Shown one piece after another: positions 8,205-18,122 of a stretch of DNA of 64,000 nt. The position numbers and the translations under genes were made by a program. Source of the stretch: JABWBP01 sp964522165. Lineage in GTDB: Bacteria > Calditrichota > Calditrichia > RBG-13-44-9 > J075. A model generated the notes under the pieces. The model made no database searches. It saw only the letters and a list, made by a program, of their open reading frames with translations, and had not been told where the DNA came from. How positions within the stretch are numbered: the stretch's first letter is position 1; each line of letters starts with the position of its first letter. The stretch spans positions 1 through 64,000 of the forward strand of contig CAZFVV010000013.1 of the NCBI GenBank assembly GCA_964522165.1, in the 5' to 3' direction.

Positions 8205-8473
8205 CCCTGGTACCCGGAAACAGCCTGCGCTGCGAAAAGGGAATTCACCTACCGAAAAAATTGCTACCAGGATGAAACCTGCCGGCGGCTTCCCTCGCAA
8301 AAAGGGGGAAGCTGCTATTCACCTGCCCCCCGCTGGAATTTTTCCCGGCGGCCGGGGGAACAATTTATCCCCTGCGCTCTATAATAGCATCTGTAACGGA
8401 TGCCGCAACCCCGGCACAAAAATGGTTTCCGCTGTAGGTACCGGGTAATCGAAAGATTGGGCAACAGAGAGTA

Positions 8474-9160
8474 ATGGCAGAAAAACGTATCAAAATTGCG
8501 ATTGACGGGCCGGCTGCCTCCGGGAAAAGCACCACCGCGCGGTTGGTAGCCCGGCGCTTGAATTACCTGTATATCGATTCCGGCGCTATGTACCGGGCGA
8601 TCACCCTCAAGGCCCTGCGCCGCGGAATACCCGCCGCGGATATCGAGCGGGTGGCCGAGTTATCCCGCCAGACCCGCATCGAATTTAAACAAAACGACCG
8701 CCAGACTGAGGTGTACATGGACGGCGAAGACGTTTCTACCGCCATACGCCTGCCCGAAGTGGCGCAAAACATCAGCCCGGTGGCTGCCAACTCCCGGGTG
8801 CGGGAAATTTTGGTGGAAAAACAACAATCCCTGGGCCAAAACGGCGGGGTGGTGATGGATGGCCGCGACATTACCACCGTGGTGTTTCCGGACGCGGAGC
8901 TGAAAATTTACATGCAGGCTTCTGCCGAGGAGCGCGCCCGCCGGCGGGTAAGAGAACTGGAAGAGAAGGGAATCGCATCCGATTTCAAGGGGGTTTTGGA
9001 AGACATCATCCGGCGCGACCGGGCCGATTTTACCCGCGAGCACGGCCCTCTGAAGCAGGCCCCCGGCGCAGTGGTGATCGATACTACTGCGCTTTCCATC
9101 GAAGAGCAGGTCGAGAAAATTTACCGGTTGGCGCTGAAAATCATCCGTGAGAAAAGCTAA
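8474..9160 (+). CDS. cmk: Cytidylate kinase
   Basis: Phosphorylates CMP/dCMP with ATP for nucleotide and lipid precursor synthesis. It has 228 residues with the P-loop 'IDGPAASGKSTTARLVARRL' (about 9-28), 'YIDSGAMYRAITL' for the NMP site, the family signature 'VMDGRDITTVVFPDAELKIYM' and the lid 'RARRRVRELEEKG...RRDRADFTREHGPLKQAPGAVVIDTT'. Length and motifs are ordinary. ATG at 8474 follows an AGAGAG element. A 269-bp spacer upstream contains a GC-rich hairpin (about 8288-8312) but no gene. The gene order scpB-rsuA/rluB-cmk is common across bacteria. Confidence 0.96.
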   Translation: MAEKRIKIAIDGPAASGKSTTARLVARRLNYLYIDSGAMYRAITLKALRRGIPAADIERVAELSRQTRIEFKQNDRQTEVYMDGEDVSTAIRLPEVAQNISPVAANSRVREILVEKQQSLGQNGGVVMDGRDITTVVFPDAELKIYMQASAEERARRRVRELEEKGIASDFKGVLEDIIRRDRADFTREHGPLKQAPGAVVIDTTALSIEEQVEKIYRLALKIIREKS

Positions 9161-9376
9161 GCGCCCACCCGGGGCCCGGAATACCAATTAGCCTGCCACT
9201 CCGGGAGCGCTTCCGGCCCAGCCTGTACCAAATAAAGTAGCACTGAAAATCAACAATCGGCTTGTTTAAGAATCATCCACTCAATATATTCCCCATCGGC
9301 TAAACGGAGGAATGCCTACGAGAAGATAGCTACGGTTTAATACGACTTAGAGGTTTTCGGGGAAAACTGTTTTCTT

Positions 9377-12300
9377 ATGGCGCATTTGTTTGACCTGGCA
9401 GGCAGGGTTCGTCTCTGTTTTTTGCTACTTGCCTCCGTTTGCCTATCTGGATCTCTCCTGGGACAGGGGTTAAAATACCAGCCGTCTCCCGCGGGGGTTG
9501 CTCGTTTGTTTGAACCGTCATACGCGGGGTTGCAGCAATTTTTTGCCGATTCCACCCTGTTAAAAGTATCCTATTCCAAATTTTCCCGCGAAATTACCTT
9601 AGACAGTACCCGCAACTTCATCACCGTTGAAGAAAGTTATTACGATACCCACTATCGCCTCCCGATCACCATCGATTTGGAATATTATATCCGGGAACGC
9701 CTGAAATACGACGCCCGCCAGGTGTGGCTGGAAAGCTTGCATAAAACCAAACAGATTTCCGAGGCCGCCGGCGGAGGGGGAATCGAGTTGAACATTCCTG
9801 TCAAGATCAAGAGTAAGGCGTTTAAACGGATTTTCGGCGGCGACCGGGTGGGTCTGCGGGTTACCGGAAACATCAGTTTTGAGCTGGCCGGCAGAACCGA
9901 AAAACGGGAAGGCGCTGCGGTGTCTTCCCTGGAGCAGCAGGGCAATTTTGCTCCCAAGTTCAAGCAAACCCAGCAATTCCGGGTGGAAGGCCGGGTAGGG
10001 GACAAGGTAACCGTTTCGGTGGACCAAAACAGCGAAGCGACCTTTGACTTCGAAAATACCCTCAAATTGACTTACGAAGGCGATGAAGACGAAATTGTGC
10101 AGCGAATCGAAGCCGGGAACGTGGCTCTCTCCCTGCCGGCCACCAATTACGTCTCTACCAGCGCCAACCACCAGGGGTTGTTCGGGCTTAAAACCCAAAT
10201 GCGGGTGGGCAATTTCGGCTTCACCGGCATTGCCAGCCTGGAACGGGGCGAAAACCAGAAACTCTCCATTACCGGCGGGGCCAGCGAGCAGACTATCCGC
10301 TCGAAAGACATCGACTACGTGCGCGACCGTTTTTTCTTTGCCGATGAAATTTACCGGAATGCTTTTGAGGAAAATATCGATACCACGCAAATGATTTTGC
10401 GGGTAAACTCGAACTTTTTTATCCGCCAGCTGGATGTCTGGAAAAAAGCCCCCGGCAATGTTCCGCAAAGCTTAACGCGAAAAGCGCTGGCAGGCATCAA
10501 TCCCGATACCCTGGCTGATGATACGGATGAAATACAGGGCCAGATCGAAGGGGGCCGTTTTCAGCAACTCGTGGAAGGGGTGGACTATGATTTCGATTAC
10601 CAGCGCGGCTACTTCTGGCTCAAAAGCCAGTTGCAAACCAATGATATTGTCGGGATTGCCTACAAAACCGATATCGACACGGTCGGCCAACTGTTTCAGG
10701 ATGTTACCGACACTTCTGCGGTTTTAAAGTTAAAGTTGGTCCGCCCCAGCACGCCCTTGCCAAGTTATCCCACCTGGAATTTAACCATGCGCAACGTCTA
10801 TAACCTGGGAAGCCCCCCGGTCTCTGCGGAAGGGTTCGACGCCCGGATCGTCTATTCCGTGACTGGGGAAGACCAGGACGTGGACCAGCTTAGCGGCAAA
10901 ACCTACAATTATTTGACAGGGTTGGACCGCTTGAATGACCAGGGTAATATCGTGGACGGCGGGGACCGAAAATTGGACCTGGGCCAGCGCTTTATTTTCG
11001 ATATGGCGAACGGCTACCTGGTCTTTCCATCTTTAACGCCCTTCCGGCCCTCCGGCAAATTCGGCTTCGACCCGGATCGCCACGTCAACATTTATAATAC
11101 CAATGACCGCACCCTGGAGCTCCAGGAGAGCAAATTCGAATTCGAAATCAGCACTAAAACGGTCAAATCGTCTTTTGACCTGGGATTTAACGTTCTGGAT
11201 GGTTCCGAACGGGTAACCCTGAACGGCCGGCTCCTGACCCGCGATAAGGATTACACCATCGACTATTTCAGCGGCCAGCTGATCATTACCGATTCGGGAA
11301 TCCGGCGCGCCGACGCCTCGGTGGACATTGAATACGAACGCGGGGCGCTGTTCCAACTGGATAAGAAGACCCTCTTAGGCGGCCGTTTGGAATACCAGTT
11401 CGGGGAGCGCGACTTCATCGGATTAACCGCCCTGTATTACAGCAAATCCACTTTGGATCAGCGCATTCGCTTAGGGCAGGAACCGATCCGCAACTTTATT
11501 TGGGACGTTAACGCCGCTTTTCACCTCAAGCCGAACTTTTTGACTCGCTTGTTCGACCTGCTGCCGATTGTGGAAACCTCCGCAGAGTCGAATTTGAAGG
11601 TCGAAGCCGAATATGCCCAGGTCAATCCCAATCCCAATACCTTTAACGAAGAGAAAATCGGGGATAATGACGGGGTGGCCTACCTCGACGATTTTGAAGG
11701 CAGCAAACGGTTTACCTCCCTGGGTATCCAGTATCGCACCTGGACCCCCGCCTCGGCCCCCATGCGTTTCCGAAGGCTGCCCCGGGAAGGCGACCCCGGC
11801 ATCGATTATGAGGTGGGAGTGGGCGCGGCGGCAGTCAAAAATTACATCCTGACCATGGATAAATACCGCATCCCGCTGAACAATCCCGCGGTAACGCTCT
11901 CCTTCAACTGGTATAACCCCTTCGAGCAGATTGCCACCCAGAGCATCTGGCCCGACCGGGACGTGACCGCCCAATCCGGCAACACCACCACGGTATTGAA
12001 TTTGCGCTGGCGCAACGATTCCCTGCCGGCGGACAGCGCCTGGGCGGGAATCATGCGCAGCACTATTTCTTTTGCGGACCAGAAGAAAACCAAGTTTATC
12101 GAATTGTGGGTGAGAGGAAATACCGGCCAGATTAATATCGATATCGGCCGTCTCAGTGAAGATTGGTACGTGAAGAGAAAATTCCCCAATCCCAACGTGC
12201 CCGGGGATTCCCTGGAATCCTACGCCAACCTGAATACCGAGGATAAGAATTTCAACACCTTGCTGGATGACGATGAAGACGTCGGCATCGACGGGGTTGC

Positions 12301-15300
12301 CGGCGGCGACGGCACCAATCCCGACGACGCCGGGGACGACGACTGGGTGGAGCCCCGTTCCACCCAGCCGAGTTTCTTGCGCATCAACGGCACCGAGGGA
12401 AACGGAAAAGCCCAGGGCGCCCGCTTCCCGGATACCGAGGATTTGGATGGCGACGGGTCATTGAACCGCTTCAACGATTACTTCGAATATAGTTTCAATC
12501 TGGCCGATACGACCGCGGCTTCGTATTTTGTCACGCAAACCTATTTCTCTAACGGCGCGCCCACGGGGTGGAAGCTGTACCGGATTCCCATCAAAGATTA
12601 TGCCTTCAAAATTGGCGATCCGGATACCGCTTTTCAGCAAATATTCTACGTGCGCCTCTGGATGAATAATCTCAAGCCGACCGTCGGGAAGTACGACTCT
12701 CTGCAGATTGCTACCTTCGATTTTGTGGGAAACGAGTGGGAGGAAGAGGGGGTCGCCCGGGATGAGAACAACCCCTTCGTTCCCAATGAGCAGGTTTTTG
12801 GCATCACGGTTTATAACACCGATGAACACGCCGGCGCTCCCACGTTTTACACCAGCCCCCCGGGCGTGGAAGGCATCGAGGACCGCGTGACCCGGGCGGT
12901 ATCCAAAGAGCAATCCCTGGTCATGCAGCTTAACAAACTGCCTTCCGGGGCAGTTGTTCAGGCCCGCAAACAGTTCCGGGAAAAAATCAACCTGATCAAT
13001 TATCGAAAACTGAAGATGTTCGTTCACGGGAACGACTTCTTACACCCGGAGAATGACCATCTGGAGTTTTACATCCGCTTCGGCCCTACCGACAAAGTGT
13101 ATTATGAGTACCGCCAGCGGATTTTCCCCGGCTGGGCCACGGAAAACAATATCGAGATCGACTTTACCGAGCTGGCCAGAACCAAAGAGTTTCCGCGGCC
13201 GGATTCCCTGAACGGAAACCCGGTGTATAGCCGCGAAGATCCCAATTTCCCCGGCAAACAGTTTGTTGTAGTCGGCAATCCCGGCCTGCACAACATCAAT
13301 TATATCGTCATCGGGGCGGTCAACCGGGGAAGGTATCCGTTGGATAGCGAAATCTGGCTGGATGAGTTGCGGATAACCGGGGTGGAACGGGAAAGCGGCA
13401 CGGCCATGCGGCTGCTCACAGATCTTTCCATTGCCGATATCGCCACGGTTCGGGCCCAGTGGGAGCTGGTGGACGATAACTTCCGCAAATTGGAGCAGCA
13501 GTTTGCCAGTACCACCGGCCAGGATAAAACCATCGAGCGGCAATCTTATTTTGGCAGCCTGCGCTTGAACAAATTCCTGCCGGGATTCTTAGGATTGGAT
13601 ATTCCCATCGATGCGAAATATACCCACACCCGCGACATCCCCAAGTACTTCTATAATAGCGACCAGCGTTCCAATTACCAGCTCGGCAATATCGAGGACC
13701 GCCTCAAGGCATTTTTCGGCGTTAGCGGCGCCCCGGTCAGCCAGACGCCCGAAGGCCCCAAGGAATTGAAGAATAAGGATTTCTGGGAAACGGAATCGCG
13801 ATCGATCGGGGGTACGGTTAAACGGCAAGACCGCCCTCGCGATCCCTGGCTTTTGCGCTTAACCGTGAATCAAATTTCGGTGGATATGGACTACTCCGAA
13901 CGGGACGGCCACAGCCCCACGGATTCGATAGACTTCAGCAAAAATTTTAGCGGGCGATTAGGCTATCAAATTCCCTTCGGGAGGAACAATTTTATCAGCC
14001 CCTTTGGCTGGCTGAGAAAAAGCTGGTTTCTCAGGCCGCTCAGTAACCAGAAAATTTATTATACGCCCAGTTCTTTCAATTTCAATTTTACCATTTCCGA
14101 CAGCAAAACCAAACGCCAGAACCGCCTCCAGCTCGATCCCACGGAAACCATTGCGGTCAACAATACCCTCAAATTTGCCCTGGCCTATAAGTTGACAGAG
14201 AGCATCTCCCTGGATTTTGGGAGGGATTACCAAAACGATCCCCGCTTAGAACAGAATAACGATCCAACCGGAAAGCTGGTCGGGTTCGAGGTTGATAGCA
14301 CGGAACGCGACGCCCGCAGCGCGTTCGATAAGATTATCAGCAAAGGCGATTTTGGCGCAACTACCCGGCTTTCCCAGCGCTTCGGGGCCAATTACACCCC
14401 CCAGGGCTTTTCCTGGCTGACTCCCAGCGCGCGCTACGCTTCCAATTTTATTTACTCGGTAGATCGGCCCCAGATCAATTCTCTCAGTTCCAGCCTGAAC
14501 CTGAATTATAACTTCCGGGTCGATTTTAAATTAGCGGTTTTGATGGAAAAAATCTATCGCCCCCGGCCTAAAACCCCTGCTGCGCCGCCGGGACGCCGGG
14601 GGGGAACCGGGGGACAGAAATCTCCCGGAACTTCCGAAGAAGGGAAACCCGGTGAAGAAAAAGAAAAAGGCGGGGATAAACCCCTGATTCCACCCTTCCT
14701 GAACCCGCTGCGCATCGTATGGCAGGCGCTCTACTCCTTTAAGACCATCTCGCTGGATGTCAAAACCGATGAATCCTACGCGCACGCCAACCTGCGGGAA
14801 GTTCCTTTCCTGCAATATCAATTCGGCTTGAATAATAAGCCGCAGCTGGAGTACGATGTTTATGAAAAAGACCAGGATGGCAATGTGGTGCTGGACAGCC
14901 TGGGCAATCCTGTCCCCAATTTAGCATACGTGGACACCACTTTCCGGAAGGTGGTAGTTCCCCGCAACAGCCGGATTACCCGCGGAGTGGACGGCACCAT
15001 GCAGGTGGATTTGTTCCCCAGCCTGAAAACCAGTTTGAAATATAACCTGCAAAAAACCTACAGCGAGCTTAACCAGCAGATTACCGCGACCTATAGCAAT
15101 ACCATCTTTTTTACCGAAGATTACCCGGATACCAATCAAAAAAGCGACTTGCGAAATTTCATCCCGGACTGGCGCTTGAATCTTTCCGGGGTAGAAAAAC
15201 TGCCGCTCCTCAACCTCTTTGCCCGCACCGCTTCCCTGGAACATTCCCGGAACGGAAAATATACCGAGAATGAACGGCAGGGTAGAATCGAGCAGTGGGG

Positions 15301-15763
15301 CTATTCCAACAGTTTCCAGCCCCTCATCGGCCTTACCGTGAATACCATTTGGGGAGTTACCGCAAGTATCCGGGCCAATAATAGCAAAAGTGTGGATTAC
15401 CGCACCGCCGGGGCAACCAACCGCCGCATCCAGTCGGGCATTAATTTCAGCGCCTCTTACTCCGTTACCAAGGGGTTTCGCATTCCCCTGCCGCTGCTGA
15501 ATAAAAAACAGTTGCGCAACGAAATTCAATTTTCCCTGGCGTTCGATAAATCTTCCAATGAGAATTTTTCTAAAGATCTTAACGGGGTGGAAACGCCCCT
15601 GGATGAATCCGGCAACTGGAAGCTGCGCCCTTCGATCACCTACCGGTTCAGCCAAAAGGTCAATGGCACCGCTTATTACGAGCAGAGCAAATCCTCTACC
15701 AAGCGAACCGGAACAACGACATATAAAGAATTCGGGATCAGCGTGAATATCAGTATCCGGTAG
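9377..15763 (+). CDS. sprA: SprA/Sov-type outer-membrane translocon of the type IX secretion system
   Basis: A giant protein of 2128 residues with a signal peptide (residues 1-30, cleaved near 'LSGSLLGQG'). In known T9SS systems SprA/Sov forms the very large outer-membrane beta-barrel through which substrates exit. Features matching the family are the length (~2100-2500), the early 'GIELNIPVKIKSKAFKRIFGG' and 'VGDKVTVSVDQNSEATFDFEN' segments, 'IGDNDGVAYLDDFEGS' typical of SprA, Asp/Gly-rich calcium-type loops around residues 955-1030, and many alternating amphipathic strands in the C-terminal third. A low-complexity Pro/Gly/Lys loop (about 1732-1775) interrupts the barrel. No other core T9SS genes (gldKLMN) are near; two PorV-like genes lie 5-6 kb downstream. 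The gene is intact and its stop is followed directly by heptad repeats. Confidence 0.92.
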   Translation: MAHLFDLAGRVRLCFLLLASVCLSGSLLGQGLKYQPSPAGVARLFEPSYAGLQQFFADSTLLKVSYSKFSREITLDSTRNFITVEESYYDTHYRLPITIDLEYYIRERLKYDARQVWLESLHKTKQISEAAGGGGIELNIPVKIKSKAFKRIFGGDRVGLRVTGNISFELAGRTEKREGAAVSSLEQQGNFAPKFKQTQQFRVEGRVGDKVTVSVDQNSEATFDFENTLKLTYEGDEDEIVQRIEAGNVALSLPATNYVSTSANHQGLFGLKTQMRVGNFGFTGIASLERGENQKLSITGGASEQTIRSKDIDYVRDRFFFADEIYRNAFEENIDTTQMILRVNSNFFIRQLDVWKKAPGNVPQSLTRKALAGINPDTLADDTDEIQGQIEGGRFQQLVEGVDYDFDYQRGYFWLKSQLQTNDIVGIAYKTDIDTVGQLFQDVTDTSAVLKLKLVRPSTPLPSYPTWNLTMRNVYNLGSPPVSAEGFDARIVYSVTGEDQDVDQLSGKTYNYLTGLDRLNDQGNIVDGGDRKLDLGQRFIFDMANGYLVFPSLTPFRPSGKFGFDPDRHVNIYNTNDRTLELQESKFEFEISTKTVKSSFDLGFNVLDGSERVTLNGRLLTRDKDYTIDYFSGQLIITDSGIRRADASVDIEYERGALFQLDKKTLLGGRLEYQFGERDFIGLTALYYSKSTLDQRIRLGQEPIRNFIWDVNAAFHLKPNFLTRLFDLLPIVETSAESNLKVEAEYAQVNPNPNTFNEEKIGDNDGVAYLDDFEGSKRFTSLGIQYRTWTPASAPMRFRRLPREGDPGIDYEVGVGAAAVKNYILTMDKYRIPLNNPAVTLSFNWYNPFEQIATQSIWPDRDVTAQSGNTTTVLNLRWRNDSLPADSAWAGIMRSTISFADQKKTKFIELWVRGNTGQINIDIGRLSEDWYVKRKFPNPNVPGDSLESYANLNTEDKNFNTLLDDDEDVGIDGVAGGDGTNPDDAGDDDWVEPRSTQPSFLRINGTEGNGKAQGARFPDTEDLDGDGSLNRFNDYFEYSFNLADTTAASYFVTQTYFSNGAPTGWKLYRIPIKDYAFKIGDPDTAFQQIFYVRLWMNNLKPTVGKYDSLQIATFDFVGNEWEEEGVARDENNPFVPNEQVFGITVYNTDEHAGAPTFYTSPPGVEGIEDRVTRAVSKEQSLVMQLNKLPSGAVVQARKQFREKINLINYRKLKMFVHGNDFLHPENDHLEFYIRFGPTDKVYYEYRQRIFPGWATENNIEIDFTELARTKEFPRPDSLNGNPVYSREDPNFPGKQFVVVGNPGLHNINYIVIGAVNRGRYPLDSEIWLDELRITGVERESGTAMRLLTDLSIADIATVRAQWELVDDNFRKLEQQFASTTGQDKTIERQSYFGSLRLNKFLPGFLGLDIPIDAKYTHTRDIPKYFYNSDQRSNYQLGNIEDRLKAFFGVSGAPVSQTPEGPKELKNKDFWETESRSIGGTVKRQDRPRDPWLLRLTVNQISVDMDYSERDGHSPTDSIDFSKNFSGRLGYQIPFGRNNFISPFGWLRKSWFLRPLSNQKIYYTPSSFNFNFTISDSKTKRQNRLQLDPTETIAVNNTLKFALAYKLTESISLDFGRDYQNDPRLEQNNDPTGKLVGFEVDSTERDARSAFDKIISKGDFGATTRLSQRFGANYTPQGFSWLTPSARYASNFIYSVDRPQINSLSSSLNLNYNFRVDFKLAVLMEKIYRPRPKTPAAPPGRRGGTGGQKSPGTSEEGKPGEEKEKGGDKPLIPPFLNPLRIVWQALYSFKTISLDVKTDESYAHANLREVPFLQYQFGLNNKPQLEYDVYEKDQDGNVVLDSLGNPVPNLAYVDTTFRKVVVPRNSRITRGVDGTMQVDLFPSLKTSLKYNLQKTYSELNQQITATYSNTIFFTEDYPDTNQKSDLRNFIPDWRLNLSGVEKLPLLNLFARTASLEHSRNGKYTENERQGRIEQWGYSNSFQPLIGLTVNTIWGVTASIRANNSKSVDYRTAGATNRRIQSGINFSASYSVTKGFRIPLPLLNKKQLRNEIQFSLAFDKSSNENFSKDLNGVETPLDESGNWKLRPSITYRFSQKVNGTAYYEQSKSSTKRTGTTTYKEFGISVNISIR

Positions 15764-15864
15764 TTGCGAGTTTCGAGTTCCGAGTTTAGAGTTGCCGGAA
15801 CTCAAAACTCAAAACTCGAAACTCGAAACTCAAAACTCAAAACTCAAAACTCGAAACTCGAAAC
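15764..15864. repeat. Heptanucleotide tandem repeat with two complementary arms
   Basis: Starting at the first base after the sprA stop, 7-base units of the type TTTCGAG/TTCCGAG run for about four copies, followed after TTGCCGG by about nine units of ACTCAAA/ACTCGAA. The two blocks are imperfectly complementary and could fold into a hairpin. It occupies the sprA-prmA spacer almost completely and is translated in an open frame upstream of prmA, which creates a false N-terminal extension. Confidence 0.85.
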
Positions 15865-15871
15865 AGGCTTC

Positions 15872-16723
15872 ATGGCCGCAAAAACATATTACGAACTTCT
15901 CCTTCCCCTCGCCGGTTTTGATGCGGACCTGTTATCCGGTTTTTTGCACCGGGCCGGCTGCCTGGGAATCCAGGAATCGGGAGAGGGGCGCTGGACCGTT
16001 TATCTCCCCGGGAACTGGCCTTCGGAAAATATCCGCAATTTGCTCCGGGGATTGCAACGCCTGGCCCCGGGGTTCGACCCGGATTCGGCGCAGCTCGAAA
16101 AACTGCCCTACCGCGACTGGAACGCGGAGTGGCGCAAGCACTTTGAACCGTTTGAAGCCGCTCAAAATTGCTGGATTCGCCCGCCCTGGCAGGCGTTGCC
16201 GGAAGATTTTACAGGCGTGGAGATTATCATCGATCCGCAAATGGCTTTCGGCACCGGGCATCACGAAACCACCCGGCTGATGCTGCAAACGATGGCGCAA
16301 TTGAATTTGCAGGAAAAAACAGTGTTGGATTTGGGCGCCGGTTCGGGAATCCTGGCCCTCTACGCCGCCAAATTAGGGGCGCGGCAGATTACCGCCATCG
16401 ACAACGATCCGGAGGCGATAATCAATGCTAAGCATAATGCGGCGTTAAACGGCGTCGATAGTATAGACTTTCGGGTGGGAGACATTACCCTGGTCGAAGG
16501 CAAATTGTTCGATGGGGTCCTGGCTAACATCCAGTTCAGTGTACTATCGGATTTGGCGCTGCAATTCTACCAGAATTTGGCGCCGGGCGGGAAATTGCTG
16601 ATTTCCGGGATTCTGAAAGAGGAGGTTGCCCGGCTCTCCTACCTTTATAAGCACGCCGGGCTGCTGGAAGCCGGGCGTGTTTATATGAACGAGTGGGCGG
16701 CAATGGTTTGGGAGAATCGCTGA
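15872..16723 (+). CDS. prmA: Ribosomal protein L11 methyltransferase
   Basis: SAM-dependent enzyme that trimethylates L11 on lysines and its N-terminus. It has 283 residues from ATG at 15872; the longer frame from 15764 only translates heptad repeats ('NSKLETRNSKLK' type). Diagnostic segments are 'DWNAEWRKHFEPF', 'IIIDPQMAFGTGHHETTRLML', SAM motif I 'VLDLGAGSGILALYAAKLGA', 'AIDNDPEAI' and 'DGVLANIQFSVL' (normally NPPY-like 'ANI', as usual in PrmA), with the C-terminal 'GKLLISGIL'. A short hairpin (CACGCT TC AGCGTG at 16759-16772) follows the stop. The gene is complete. Confidence 0.95.
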   Translation: MAAKTYYELLLPLAGFDADLLSGFLHRAGCLGIQESGEGRWTVYLPGNWPSENIRNLLRGLQRLAPGFDPDSAQLEKLPYRDWNAEWRKHFEPFEAAQNCWIRPPWQALPEDFTGVEIIIDPQMAFGTGHHETTRLMLQTMAQLNLQEKTVLDLGAGSGILALYAAKLGARQITAIDNDPEAIINAKHNAALNGVDSIDFRVGDITLVEGKLFDGVLANIQFSVLSDLALQFYQNLAPGGKLLISGILKEEVARLSYLYKHAGLLEAGRVYMNEWAAMVWENR

Positions 16724-16920
16724 GAAAGTCTCCCCCGGCAAGAAATATTTTTGATGGCCACGCTTCAGCGTGCCAAAGCGAAAGGCGCGCAAGCATTGGG
16801 ATAATTCAAAATTCGAGAGTGGAAAAAGAGTAGGCGGGTATTATATTCTCAACCCTACAGGTTATTGGCCGGACGGCGCTTTATTCTGAAGAAAGCTATT
16901 GTGAAACAGGAGTTCAACCC

Positions 16921-18054
16921 ATGCAGCTTTTCGTAAAAATTGCCACTGCGTTCCTCTTGCTGCTCCTGCTGGCGGCGTGTAATGAAGAGATCGTTCCCCC
17001 GGAAGCGGCGCCGGAATTTGCCGTTGAAGGTTTCAAAACGCCGCGGCGCTTGAATGTGGGCAATCCGCGCGACTATGACGTGGCTTTCCGGGTAACCCAT
17101 CCGCAAGAGGCGGCGGCGCTGGCGGAAGTAACCTTGCGATTTTTCGGCAGCGATCAAACCACCCTGCTGCTGGAACTGCCGTTATACGATGACGGCGGGT
17201 TTCTTTATCCCGGCGACCGCGATGTGATTGCGGGGGACGGGATTTTCACCAACCACTTCGTTTCCGACTCGCTGATTTTTCCCCTCGGCGCGGTTTTTAT
17301 GCGGGCAACCGCCCTGGATAACGCGCAGCAGCGCGTGCAAAGCGGCTTCGTGGAAGCGCTGGCGCTAATCAACGCCCCGCCGCAATTGCTTGCGATTAAC
17401 GCGCCGGATACCCTTTTCTCCGGCAGCCGGCCGCTGCTCTTCTCCGTAACGGTGCAGGACAGCAACGACATCGAAGACGTTGCCGGTGTTGCGCTGCGCT
17501 TAAAACGTGGCGGCAGTGAAATTGCATCTTACCTGCTGGAATTTCAATCCAAAACCGCGGCGGATAGCGGCATTTTCGGGGCGTTCGTCGATTCCACCCT
17601 GGCGGCGGAGAGATTGGGAGATTATACGTTGGAGTTCCAGGCAAGGGATGAGAGCGATGATTTATCGAATGTGCTTACGAAAGAAATATTTCTGGAAAAT
17701 ACCCCGCCTAGTATTTTCGACTTAGAATTGCCGGAAACTTTTCAAAGACCTTCATCGGGAGAAGATACTATCGAAGTGCGAATTTCGGCAAACGATCCGC
17801 AGGGATTAGGCGACATCGATTCGGTCAAGTTTGTGGTTCAAAGAACCGGCGGGCTTCCTTCCACGATTCAAATGTTCGATGACGGCGATTTCGCAAACCA
17901 CCGGGATATTTTGGCGGGGGACGGCATTTATTCTCGCGGATTAACGGTATCGCCTCAAAGCACCCCGGGAATATTTTACTTTACCTTTAAGGCAATTGAT
18001 AAAGTAAGCAATCAATCAACTACTATTACTGACTCTCTTGAGATATTGCCCTAA
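16921..18054 (+). CDS. Outer-membrane lipoprotein with Ig-like repeats
   Basis: The protein has 377 residues. Positions 1-20 form a lipoprotein signal ending in the lipobox 'LLAAC' (Cys20), followed by Asn-Glu-Glu, with no Asp at +2, so outer-membrane sorting is likely. The remainder consists of three similar beta-rich segments, each with 'DDG.F/Y..GD.D..AGDGIFT/SRG'-type motifs ('YDDGGFLYPGDRDVIAGDGIFTNHF' is the first, near residue 100; the last is near 330). These resemble the choice-of-anchor or X-type bacterial Ig domains found in surface proteins. It precedes the secreted propeller gene by 68 bp and probably belongs with the T9SS surface cluster. The partner is unknown. Confidence 0.75.
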   Translation: MQLFVKIATAFLLLLLLAACNEEIVPPEAAPEFAVEGFKTPRRLNVGNPRDYDVAFRVTHPQEAAALAEVTLRFFGSDQTTLLLELPLYDDGGFLYPGDRDVIAGDGIFTNHFVSDSLIFPLGAVFMRATALDNAQQRVQSGFVEALALINAPPQLLAINAPDTLFSGSRPLLFSVTVQDSNDIEDVAGVALRLKRGGSEIASYLLEFQSKTAADSGIFGAFVDSTLAAERLGDYTLEFQARDESDDLSNVLTKEIFLENTPPSIFDLELPETFQRPSSGEDTIEVRISANDPQGLGDIDSVKFVVQRTGGLPSTIQMFDDGDFANHRDILAGDGIYSRGLTVSPQSTPGIFYFTFKAIDKVSNQSTTITDSLEILP

Positions 18055-18122
18055 GTGAACAGTAAATATGAAATGTGATAGTAGAAATTGTCGATTATCC
18101 ATAAAACTTTCAGGACATGATA

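Noticed and set aside
9599..15805. Long minus-strand open frames inside sprA (for example 9599-10468 and 14921-15805)
   Set aside because: They have no family resemblance, lie wholly opposite a well-supported gene, and arise from its codon bias.
15764..15871. N-terminal extension of PrmA
   Set aside because: It translates heptad repeats; PrmA homology starts at the ATG at 15872.
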